Positions 54,827 to 64,000 of a DNA stretch of 64,000 nt are shown here, in pieces. Origin of the DNA: Aphelenchoides besseyi (lineage: Eukaryota > Nematoda > Chromadorea > Rhabditida > Aphelenchoididae); the NCBI GenBank assembly GCA_024699855.1, contig JAMPIQ010000001.1:17298001-17362000 (forward strand), given 5' to 3'. How positions within the stretch are numbered: position 1 is the first letter of the stretch; every line of letters starts with the position of its first letter. The notes beneath the pieces were generated by a model, which worked only from the letters and a program-made list of their open reading frames with translations, was not told where the DNA came from and did not search any database. The position numbers and the translations under genes are program-made.

Positions 54827-55522
54827 ACTGAAATTCAGTTCCTTCGCTTCTTCTCACCGGTATGCTTTCACACTTCTTTTTTGTTCGTGTTTCAGAGAAA
54901 TAAACTTTGTTTGAGACATAGGTGGAGAGTTTAATGTTGGTGTTCAGTCAGAACTGAAATCGATTTGTTTGGGCTGCCGCTGTTGAACGGCAATGATCCC
55001 AAAAGTTTTTGAAGAAACTAATCGCTTGGAACGTCGTGACGTTTTCATTTGCATTCCGAACTCGACTTTTCACTCATCGAGCGATCGGTGTCCTTTGAGC
55101 TGTCGAAGACAAAAAGAGTCATCTGTTGTCTACTCAAGAAAAAAACGCCAACGTCTAGTTTCGCTATTAATTACCAAATGGAAAGGTTGTTCCATTGAAA
55201 TTGGCTCGATCGTGAATGCTAACATTGGTAGTTGAATTTTGTAGCTGAGCAATGTATTTGACGTCTCTCGAGTCGCTCGGAGGTTGAAATGTTCGACGGT
55301 CGAAAAACGCGAATGCCCACGGACTTTGTTCCCCCCAACGGGTCGGCTGTCTTTTCGTTTTCCGCTTTTTGGTGGGGATTTGGCCATGAAAGTAAACATG
55401 TTTTGACGTTCAGTTCTCCTTCATTTCGACTCGGTCCTTCCAATCGCAACCTGACCCCAACAATACGACCATCGAGCATCTGTTTTCCTCGTTAATGTTT
55501 ACATCAAATTTCAGGTGTGCTA

Positions 55523-56533
55523 ATGGATCCGCCTCGACCAATTTCCGAGTCGTCGACGCCGTGCGGTTGCTATCATAAACTTTCTTCGGCCACTTTTCCC
55601 GTGGGTTTGGATCTTGCCGTACCGTTCAACATTCCGCCGAACGCAAACGCGTTGGCCGATTGTTTGAAGATCTCGCCGTTGTATCGACAAGCCGAGTAAG
55701 TTGGTGTCGTCGGTATTTGGCTCACTTCGTTTAGTTCGCAACGTTGGCAAACCGCCGCTCACGTTTATCATTCGAGCAGACATTCGCCAGCTCCCGGAGC
55801 CTTCAGCTTTCCGATCGATTCAGCGGACAACATAAAATCGCCGTTATCGTTAGAGGAAATCGGATCGATGAATCGTCGACAAGGCGAAGAAATTAGCAGT
55901 GGAGTGCGGAGTAACGAGGAGAATGGAGCTCTAGAGTTGGAAGCCATTGCCGCCGTTCACGAGCTTTCTTCTTCAGTTCGTTCGATTTCGGTCTCCGAAA
56001 TTTTGCCACGAACTGCCGATTTGATTTTTGTGAACCTGAAAACACACGAAGGTAACTGATCTGCGAGGGAGTACTAAGCAATCAATGGTCATTCAGATCT
56101 TCCATTTACGCTAGAACTCACGATGAAGGGTTGGAGGATCGCGTCGACGAGAAACGATTGCATGAATGGCGATTACATGAATGTGAGTGATATTATCGGC
56201 CCTGTTGACTTTTTCTGTTCTTCAGGTCGATCTGCATACTCAGTACTTTCGCAACGCTCGCGAAGTGTTGGACGTGATTAGTCCCGGTCATTCGACCTAC
56301 TTCAACTCGTGTTTAACCGAACGACTTCGTCAATTGCAAGCAATGAAAGATAACGACGAGGTAACTTTGAGTTTTCGATTTATTTCCCAACAAAACAGCA
56401 AATTTCTATTGTTCAGTTTGAACATGAACGATGGAACGAAATCTTCGATTTCGACAGTCCAACCGTCGTATCGATTCCAGTTCCACAACGCGTAACTTCG
56501 GTTGAGATTGACGCTGAAACAGCGTTTGACTAA
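55523..56533 (+). CDS. GSKIP-domain protein
   Basis: The ATG lies shortly after a TTTCAG acceptor-like site, a plausible trans-splice site. About five exons. The N-terminal half is Ser/Pro-rich and not recognised (MDPPRPISESSTPCGCYHK). The C-terminal half matches the GSKIP domain: EAIAAVHELSSSVRSISVS, DLIFVNLKTHEDLPFTLEL, DYMNVDLHTQYFRNAREVLD, SPGHSTYFNSCLTERLRQLQ. GSKIP binds protein kinase A RII and GSK3-beta; the domain also occurs in CLU proteins. The N-terminal extension is longer than in mammalian GSKIP (about 140 residues). AATAAA at 56744-56749. Confidence 0.8.
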
Positions 56534-56796
56534 CATTTCGAATCAAAACCCCCAAACTTCTAAACTCACATTCTTCCCACGAACCCTAACAATTTGGTTT
56601 CGTTTTTCAGGTCGAGTTTCGCCCATGTATCGCATAACCCTTCCAATACAAACTGGTGCCTTTTCATACCTACACAGCTATTAACGTGTTCATTTCTGAT
56701 TCTATTTCCGGTTTCTAACGTGTAAATATAGTTATGTAATCGAAATAAACGGTTTTTTATTCACATGTTATTGAGGAGATAAAATAAATTGGAAGG

Positions 56797-57303
56797 TTAT
56801 TCTGTTGCTTCGGCAGCATCATCTTCGAAGTGATTCGTTTGTGGAGCGACCGTCTTCTTCTTGTGCTTTTCTTCTTTGGAATCTGGAATAGGATCATCGG
56901 CTGCGTGCTCTAGATGCTCCTTTGAATTGCCTTTCAATTGCTCTTCGATTTCGTCCATTTTTCCATCGTGACTATCAACTTCGTGACTCTCCGTCTCATT
57001 GGAACGTCCGATCAATTCTTCTTCGACTTTTGCTTCTTCCATTGTCTTTTGATGAGGAGGATCGTCTTTGAGAACGTGTTCATCGCTGTGCTCATGATGA
57101 CTGTGTTCGTTCTGATGATCGGATTTTGATTCATTTACAGGTTCAATTGGCTCGGGAAGATGATGTTGATTGATATTACGCTGAAAAAACAGGTGATTAA
57201 TGATCGTTACAATAAAACTCACTTTGACTATGTATCGACTATCCGCAATTGGCCAATTCCCAAGTGAGAGGAAAAGTATAAAAGCAACAACCGACGATCC
57301 CAT
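56797..57303 (-). CDS. Secreted acidic His/Glu-rich protein
   Basis: Exon 1 encodes a signal peptide (MGSSVVAFILFLSLGNWPI) and a short stretch. A short intron (about 57181-57222) leads to an exon of low complexity rich in His, Glu, Asp and Lys (e.g. HSHHEHSDEHVLKDD), ending EDDAAEATE. There are no cysteines and no domain. Such composition suits metal or calcium binding in an extracellular or secretory compartment, but that is inference. It faces the GSKIP gene tail-to-tail. Confidence 0.65.
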   Translation of the reverse strand: MGSSVVAFILFLSLGNWPIADSRYIVKVSFIVTIINHLFFQRNINQHHLPEPIEPVNESKSDHQNEHSHHEHSDEHVLKDDPPHQKTMEEAKVEEELIGRSNETESHEVDSHDGKMDEIEEQLKGNSKEHLEHAADDPIPDSKEEKHKKKTVAPQTNHFEDDAAEATE

Positions 57304-58192
57304 GGCTCGCGGACAAAGTAACGAACTCTAATGTCGTTCTTTTAAACTCGAACACGACCAGGTAGTTCCCGTTCTTTTCACTTAACCAAACCGGGATTAC
57401 ATAGCAACCAATAAATTGAGTCGAGCCGACTGCTCATTGAAGCGAGAGAGAGGGATTTCGTTTATTGAATGTCTGACTAACCAGTGTTATGACCTTGAAT
57501 CTCGAATTTTCACTTCAGTGATTGTCATTGATCCATGTTGTAAAGTCATTTTGTTTTTCCGCGAATCGAAGATTATCGCAATCGAAGATTGAAATGTGTT
57601 TTCGAACACACTCCACAGTAACTTCATTCGACGACCAAACTTCAATTAAAAGTTTATTTAAACCGCGAGGAGTTGCGGTCTAACCGCGTACCAATAAAAC
57701 AACAAAATGAACAAAAATGGCAGGCAGGCAGAGAAGAAAAACTGAAGGGTCATGATTAGATGGGCAGATTGAGCGTAAAGGATTCGAGAGAGAAGACTGT
57801 GAATTCGTTGGCCATTCAAATGCCATTGGAGAAATGATCGAGGAGTGGCAGAAGGAAGGTTGAAGCGAGCAAGCGGAATGAGTTGCGCAGTGAAGAGTTT
57901 TTCTGACTGTAAACTCGGAGATCGAAAGTTCGTTCAAAAGTCGGGATTTGTACAAACAAACAGAATTGGGAAAACAAGAGAACTTCTTGTGTGATTCGAA
58001 CGCTGATAACTGCGAGTCGAGGACTAAAACAACACCGGGAGAGGAGAGAAGCACAACGACCAATTGACGAAGAAGCATAGTGAATTTGATGGACAGAAAG
58101 TCACCGAAATCCAACGGACGGAAAGAAATGTTAACGAAAAGTTTATCTTTTTTTGATCAAACTGAAAGACAAGTAGAAGTGAAAACGAACGA
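57304..58192. other. L1CAM 3' UTR and promoter of the acidic secreted gene
   Basis: A minus-strand AATAAA at 57653-57658 would give the L1CAM gene a 3' UTR of about 540 nt. No separate gene is supported. Confidence 0.5.
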
Positions 58193-61100
58193 CTACGTTC
58201 GCTCAGTTACTACAACCAACGTTTTATTTGGTCCATACTGAAATCGCCGCGATTAGAATCGTTGGTTATTCGTTCACTTACTTGGCCAATAAAACTGCCG
58301 TCCTCCGTGAAACGACCCGGATCTCCATCTCCGTATTCGGCCATCGAATCGGTCTCGGATTCGCCAGTGCGACTGCCGGTTAAAGAACGTTGTTCGTCGT
58401 CGTCGCTGAAAGAAAGGAGAATGAGGATTATTCAATGGTCTTCTTACGTTCGTCCATAATCAGCAAATCCACGGTCTTTGGGCAGAATCAATTCACGACC
58501 CTGCATTCTTTCCTTCTTGGAAACCGGATATTTTTGTCCGCGTTTTCTGCAACACCAACAACACAAAATGCACAGAGTAATCAGGAGCAAGATTAGAAGT
58601 AACAACAAGAAGATGTACATGTAGAAACGAGCATCTTGAGCTGAAAACTCTTGTTAGGCCTGATTTTCAGCGAGTTGACTTACACATTCCCTTGGTTGTG
58701 ATGCGATGGATTCGACTTTCCGTTTCGTGGAGTCCACCACGAGAATCCGTTTGAACGGAAACTGTCTCGACTTCGTAGCGAGTACCCGGTGCAAGACCAT
58801 CGACCTTCAACGATAAACTGTCTTCATTCGGATTGTAGATCTAAGACGACAATGATTAGGAAGGCTATCGACTTGACAACTAACCTTCCAATCGGTTTCA
58901 CCTTCTTCACGAACTTTCGCATAGAAACGACTTCCCACCGGTCGTTGTTCTTCGGCATCGTATTCGCCTGGCACAAATGAGATGTTAAAATGGTCGTCGC
59001 CAATTCCGTCTTCATTCAACGACGGACGACTGGGCTCAACTAAATTGGTCAAATCAAACGGCGTCCCATCGTCTGCATCCTCCGGAAGCACAACCGTCGG
59101 CTCGACGGCCGTGTCGTTCGATTGCAACGGTTGGGCGAGAATCCAATTTGTGGCGCTCAGAAACACAAACAACAACCCAATCATTTTGCAACAGAAACCA
59201 ATCGATTAAGTTGACTTCGTGATTACGCGCAAAGTCACGACCAAAACCGAAAACACCTGTTCGAGAGTTTGTACTAAAAATTTTTCTTTCGAGACAAAAA
59301 AACGGCGGGCAGACGGCTATCACTGTGTGTGAGGACCCCAAAACGAGAGCAGTTGGTTTCCCAGTGAGTGGTCAGAGAAGGGCCGCTCATGGCAATCCTG
59401 GGGTAAATGAATTGGTCGGCAAGAACAAATTTTGAGGCTTTTGCATGGAAATCGAATGAAATTGCAATGAAGAGGAGGAGGAAAAAACGTCTGAGACCTC
59501 TACGAAAACATGCAAATGAAGTTCCCGAAGAGGTGTGGAGGTGGAAAGGAAGGACTAATCGGCCAAGGGATGGTTTCCGTTTCTTTCAGATTTTGCGTAA
59601 AATTTTCGGTGGATCTCTCAAATCGTTGAGGCCTTTCGAAATGACTTGGCGAAGGGAGGTCGCAGCTGGAGGCCTCTTTGGCGCGGTGATTATGGTTATT
59701 ACTCGGGGCATGTGCCATTCGCTGAATCTCATTAAGAAAACAAACACCCTTTTCAGTTTCGTCGATTTGAGTGCCGCTCTCGTTGTTCCTAGGCAACAGC
59801 AAATCCGAGGATCAATTGCTGTGGTTTGTACGGGGAGATTTAGGCGATCAATCAAAACACGTGGGCCGCCGAAAGCCGCAAAAGACGAATGACGCTTCCT
59901 AGTGATTTTTTGGAACTGTCACTAGCGTTAGTTAAATGCTGCTGGCATCTGTGGGGAGGGTGAGCAATGAAGCGCAAATTGCGTAAAGAAACCGCGTAAT
60001 TGGACGACATAAACTCACTGGAACGTGATCAACAGCCACAAATTAGAGGCCCCGAAAGATGCGGGAGACCTCATGCCCGAATGAGTTTTTGCATCAACGA
60101 AAATCCTTTTAGTTGAAATGGACCGTCGGGTTTCTGTTTGCCTTCGGGCTCCGAAACAAACGTCCGTTGAAGTTCCACGCGCGACTCGGAAACTGACCTT
60201 CAAAATCAAAAGTCTTGAGGCAAACGCGCGCGCAGTGGATTTGCAGTTCCGCTTCAAAGACGATCGTCGCCGGAAAGTGTTTAGAGTGCGTGCGCAATTC
60301 ACGTCAACAAAACGAAAATTTGTCGGCGTCCAAAAAGAGTGGTGAGTTGAACGTGAAACCCAAAAAAAGGCGATCGGTTGCTTTCGAAAAACGTGGAAAC
60401 GAGAAAACGCGTTCGTCAATAAAAACCGTCAACTTTCTCATCCCAACCGTTTGCAATCGAACAACGAAAAGAACCCGGAACTTACGATTCAGTCGAAGTG
60501 CCTCGGGCAAGGTCTTTGCGTCGGCCGAATTCGGTGCACCAGCACCGGATCGTGTATGACCGAGAACGCGGAAACGATAGTTGGATTCGAACTCCAAGTT
60601 CGGCAGACGAATCTCCGTTACATTTGCAGCCACTTCGACCGGCGATTCCTGACAAGCGACGTGCTCTTCGTTGGCGCCATGAGTTCGACAGGTTTGAATT
60701 GTGTAGTGAGTGATACGACCGTTCGCGGCTCGTGGACGATCCCAACGCAGAAAAACGACTCCACGTTCTGTCTGCTCTTTCCCGTTCATTGGATAAGCTG
60801 AGAGTTCGCGTACGGGAGATGGAACACCTGAAATGATAAGATTTGATAAGCATTATAAGCGACTGACTACCTTCACGTGTTCGGAATGTTAAGACCTCAC
60901 TTTTCGGACCTTCGTGTTGTGCGGTTAGGACCTGAACCACGGCGTAGTTTTGAGCGTTCGGTTTCAAATCGTGCACAGTAACACTGCTGACTCCTGGTGC
61001 TACAATCACCGTACGCTGACGTCCGGCTTCTTGAATATGTCGAGTGTGTCGTTTTAGCATTCGCATGGACTCGCCATTCGTTTGCTCGACTTCATGCTCG

Positions 61101-63605
61101 TCGCTCAGATCTTCGTCGTCGAACCAAAAGGTAAGTCGATAGCCCGTGAAATTGCCTTTGATTTGTGATTCGTCAACAGGATCCCAATGGAAAGTTGCTG
61201 ATGTTGCGCCAACGTTTTCAACTCGAAAGTTTTCGGGTCGCAGTTCAGGAACCGCTTCTCCAGTTCGTCCGGCGATTGTTGCCGGCTCCACAAGTGATAA
61301 TCCGTTGCGATTTTTGGCACGCACACGCACTTCGTACGGTCGGTAGGGTTGTGGTTCGTCGAATTCGACTGTGAAACGATCGGCAAATGGATCGGCAACT
61401 GGCGAAGATTTCCACTCGCCATTTCCATCTTTTGCACGATATTGAACTTCGTAACCAAATTCCGGACCATTCCATTCGTCTCGTGGCATCGCCTCCCAAA
61501 CGATCGTAAGTTGTGACGGAGATGTTGAATTGATTTGTACTGCTGCGGGATTACGATTAGGTTGCTTCTCGGCTGTTTCGCACGTTCCTTTGACTTTGTA
61601 CGGCGAGCTATCGCCCACAGAGTTTCTTGCGATCACTTGGAAAACATACTGAAAACAAAGAAACTTAAATCTCTGAAACGATCTGACTGTTTACTTTTCC
61701 GTACGGTTTAAGGTTAATTGTTGTGTTGGCTTTGATGTGACGTTCGGTTGAAAGAGCTTCGTTTTCAGTTGCGCTAACTGGTACGGGATGAACTCGCCAT
61801 TGTGCCACTTCCACTGATGGATCGGACATGTAGCGAATCCTAAGCAAGAAATCAGTAGGATTGGAAAGGAGAAACAAACCAAAATTCGCGAACTGGTGCA
61901 ATCGTCGCTTTGGGTTCCAAGTGTTCAAAGTTTATGGTTGCTGTTGCGGTCTTTTGGTCACATTTCGAAATGTATCCCGCGTAGATGGGATTTGGAACAT
62001 CTTGCACGGAAATCTGAATGCTCTTCGAAACAGAATCCAATTTTGTTGATGCTGTACACGAGTATTCCCCACTATCGAAGTGTGTGGGATTGGCGATTAC
62101 AAGCGTGTTATCGGGATTGATGGCAAATTGACCGCTTTCCAGCTTCGACTGATCGATGGGCAGACCGTCGACTCGCCATGTGTACGAAACCGCCAAATTG
62201 CGATCATGATCAGCGATACATGGCAAACGCAACGCTCGACCGGCTTGGACCAACTGCTCACGTTCACTAAACGGTTTCAGAACTGTAGCTTTTCGAACGG
62301 AGAGATTGACGGTTCCACGTGCCGTTCCATACTAAACGAATAGATCAATCAAGTTTTCTATTCCCTGCTTACCTTATTCTTCCCAACACAATCAAAACTT
62401 CCGGCGTGGTTTTCGTTTACTCCTAAACACATAATTGAAGAATTGAAAACCGTAGACTCACTTTCAATGATCAGTCGGCCAACACCCAACGAATCGACTT
62501 CAGTCCGATACTCGTCGCCCAACAACGAGGGATTCTCCCATGTAACATTAGCCAACGGTGACGAGAAGAATCGACACTCCAAAACGAAAGGTCGACCGTA
62601 GATGGCTTCCACTTCGCCGGGTTCCTCGAGTAATCGCGGCGCAAAAGCCAATAAATTGAGGTAGAAATTGGTCCAAAGATAGCCGTGTTTGTTTTCGGCC
62701 TGAAATTTCGATTGAGAAGTGAAAATAAAGGAAACTAACTTTGCATTGATAAACCGAATTATCACCCATTCCATTGATTCCCTTCTTGACGTTATAGAGA
62801 CTCAGTTTAGTGCCATCGATCTCCCAGTTTCCGGGCGTGTTTTCTTTCTTCATTTCTACACCATTTTTGTAGAACGTGACCACGGGAACCGGTTTGCCGT
62901 TGGCTTGACAGTCGAAAACGACTGTTTCGCCTTCGCTGGTGTTTGTGTTCGCCGGCGGTCCATCGGGCCAATAAGGAGCTGCATCGACAACAACTTGGAA
63001 AGAGCGATCGATGTCGTTGTGTTGATGAAAGCGACATTGATATTGACCGGCTTTGTCGAATGTGACATTGAAAGTCAACGTTTTGCCGTAGGCTTCAAAA
63101 TAGAATCCATCCAAGTTGTCTTGACTGATCTCTACGCCGTCTTTATACCAAATGGGCGTTGGTTCGGGACTAAAACAATGACTGTGATTAAGCTAACGAC
63201 GACTGAAAACTCACTATCCGGAAAATAAGCAGTGAAGCTTGTGAATTTGGCCGACGAGCGCAATCGGCGAGCTTTGATTCACGTATTGCTCGGCCGGTGG
63301 AATGGCCATCGACTCTTCCAGACTTCGTCGGCGCAGTTTTGTCACGTCCAATTTGAACTGACTGCCGAATTTGTAGTCTTTGATTTGAGTCAGTTCGGCT
63401 GTACATGTGTAATAGCGGTTGGGCTGAAATGGACGATTAGTTCCGGTTGGTGGACATCACGTGTCGAACGGATCTCTTGAACTTTACCTTGAAATCCGTT
63501 TCTTTAACGTGATGAAAAAAGATTGTTCCCTAAACTGACCGTGAGCGAAAGAAGGAAGAGCAGAAGGACGCCGAAAAGCCGATCATCCGTTGGGCTCCGT
63601 GGCAT
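58193..63605 (-). CDS. L1CAM-family cell adhesion molecule (SAX-7/neuroglian)
   Basis: Many short-intron exons encode four C2-type Ig domains equivalent to Ig3-Ig6 (e.g. [43 protein letters not shown]), then five FN3 domains from [15 protein letters not shown] to the one at [14 protein letters not shown], a membrane segment ([20 protein letters not shown]) and a tail with [13 protein letters not shown], the ankyrin-binding FIGQY site, ending VVVTERT. The start used here (63605, [19 protein letters not shown]) gives a signal peptide whose GTCAGT donor at 63539 joins in phase to the exon at 63423 ([11 protein letters not shown], the end of Ig2). Another exon (63529-63488) supplies the preceding Ig2 strand for a longer form whose upstream exons are probably beyond 64 kb. 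It anchors neurons and epidermis to the spectrin-ankyrin skeleton. Confidence 0.93.
59050..59184 (-). other. Candidate alternative first exon of a short L1CAM form
   Basis: Within the 1.3-kb intron before the last FN3 domain, an ATG at 59184 begins [20 protein letters not shown], a good signal peptide, and stays open into the last FN3 exon. The same exon has an internal acceptor ACCAATTTAG (about 59042-59051), which the long form uses in correct phase. Starting here would give a signal peptide, an acidic linker, one FN3 domain, the membrane segment and the FIGQY tail. Confidence 0.55.
59185..60470. other. Large intron of the L1CAM gene
   Basis: About 1.3 kb against a typical 40-60 nt for the gene. 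Open frames in it lack motifs. It probably contains a promoter for the candidate short form. Confidence 0.5.
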
Positions 63606-64000
63606 GGCCACCACCTTCTCTGCAGCAGAAAGACCTCTTCGTATGTGACAGGAAAGTAATTATCGCGACTTTGGTGCGCGCAACGACCGAATTCGGGAGG
63701 TTAATTGAGTGCGGAAAACGGTGAACGTTTATGACGAATCCCGGGGGAAGAGACAAGAAACGTTTTCAAGTCAAAACAAACGCGATTTTTGCCGTGAGTC
63801 CGCCGGGGCTGAGCACCTGCGCCTTGAGAGTCCGGAGAGGAAGAAGAAGACAAACGCGAAATCATGAACAAGACGTGAAAGATTGTAAACAAACCGCGAG
63901 AAAATCTTGTAGGGAAAAAGTCGTCCAAAATCAATGCCAAAAAAGCGTTGAGAAGACGAAAGAGCGCGTTTTTGGTCTTCTGGACGTTTGCACAGAGACG
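63606..64000. other. 5' side of the L1CAM short-form start
   Basis: No coding exon was recognised here. It would be either a promoter for the 63605 start or an intron of a longer transcript that continues past the window. Confidence 0.4.

Noticed and set aside
57680..58114. Minus-strand 144-codon open frame
   Set aside because: It lies within the likely L1CAM 3' UTR and shows no motif or splice signals.
63530..63539. 10-nt intron (GTCAGTTTAG) joining the L1CAM signal peptide to the 42-nt exon
   Set aside because: It is in phase but far below any workable intron length; skipping the 42-nt exon is the reasonable reading.

Overview
The window looks like nuclear DNA of a small-genome invertebrate, most likely a nematode. 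Genes are broken by many very short introns (commonly about 36-60 nt, GT...AG with acceptors such as TTTCAG, TTTTAG or TTGCAG), use AATAAA polyadenylation signals, and include nematode-typical content: a sigma-class GST, a SAX-7-like L1CAM with a short-form start, a divergent nuclear hormone receptor, a Ly6-like GPI protein and a phlebovirus-type glycoprotein relic. The clade cannot be fixed from sequence alone.

Layout. 1-2.5 kb: no gene seen. 2.5-12.9 kb is accessory-like: an unrecognised intracellular gene (2460-3663) with a partial paralogue at 11.5 kb, repeat copies, a tRNA-Gly(GCC), a frame-broken viral-type glycoprotein (5.0-6.8 kb), a coiled-coil protein (8.2-10.0 kb, minus), a Pol III-promoter SINE-like element (10.6 kb), a small minus-strand gene and a Ly6-like GPI protein. 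13.3-17 kb: GST (plus) facing a Kv4/Shal potassium channel (minus). 20.6-25.5 kb, all minus: a PPxY membrane protein, a Zc3h12a-type ribonuclease and an ethanolamine-phosphate phospho-lyase-like enzyme. 29.6-33.5 kb: calcineurin A (plus). 34.9-37.1 kb: a damaged nuclear hormone receptor split by a TIR element. 37.7-38.9 kb: a Mn/Zn CDF transporter (minus). 39-44 kb: repeat-bearing DNA. 44.3-44.9 kb: a small secreted precursor. 48.1-57.3 kb is housekeeping-dense: SWEET, WDR82, DUS3L, DPH3, a GSKIP-domain protein and an acidic secreted protein. 58.2-63.6 kb: an L1CAM/SAX-7 homologue (minus), whose long-form 5' exons probably lie beyond the right edge.

The genes do not form one pathway. Kv4, L1CAM and calcineurin are neuronal or excitability genes; WDR82, DUS3L and DPH3 serve transcription, tRNA modification and translation. 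The strongest unusual signals are: (1) two adjacent 98-nt calcineurin A exons encoding alternative versions of the same linker, whose phases make joint inclusion a frameshift, plus a candidate 9-nt microexon upstream; (2) two internal signal-peptide starts in the L1CAM gene, one predicting a SAX-7S-like form and one a form with a single FN3 domain, TM segment and ankyrin-binding tail; (3) two 302-nt sequences 37 kb apart with four differences and no indels although their homologous 5' flanks have diverged strongly; (4) the nuclear receptor broken by a TIR insertion and frame shifts; (5) four tail-to-tail gene pairs whose opposing polyadenylation signals lie 13-33 nt apart.
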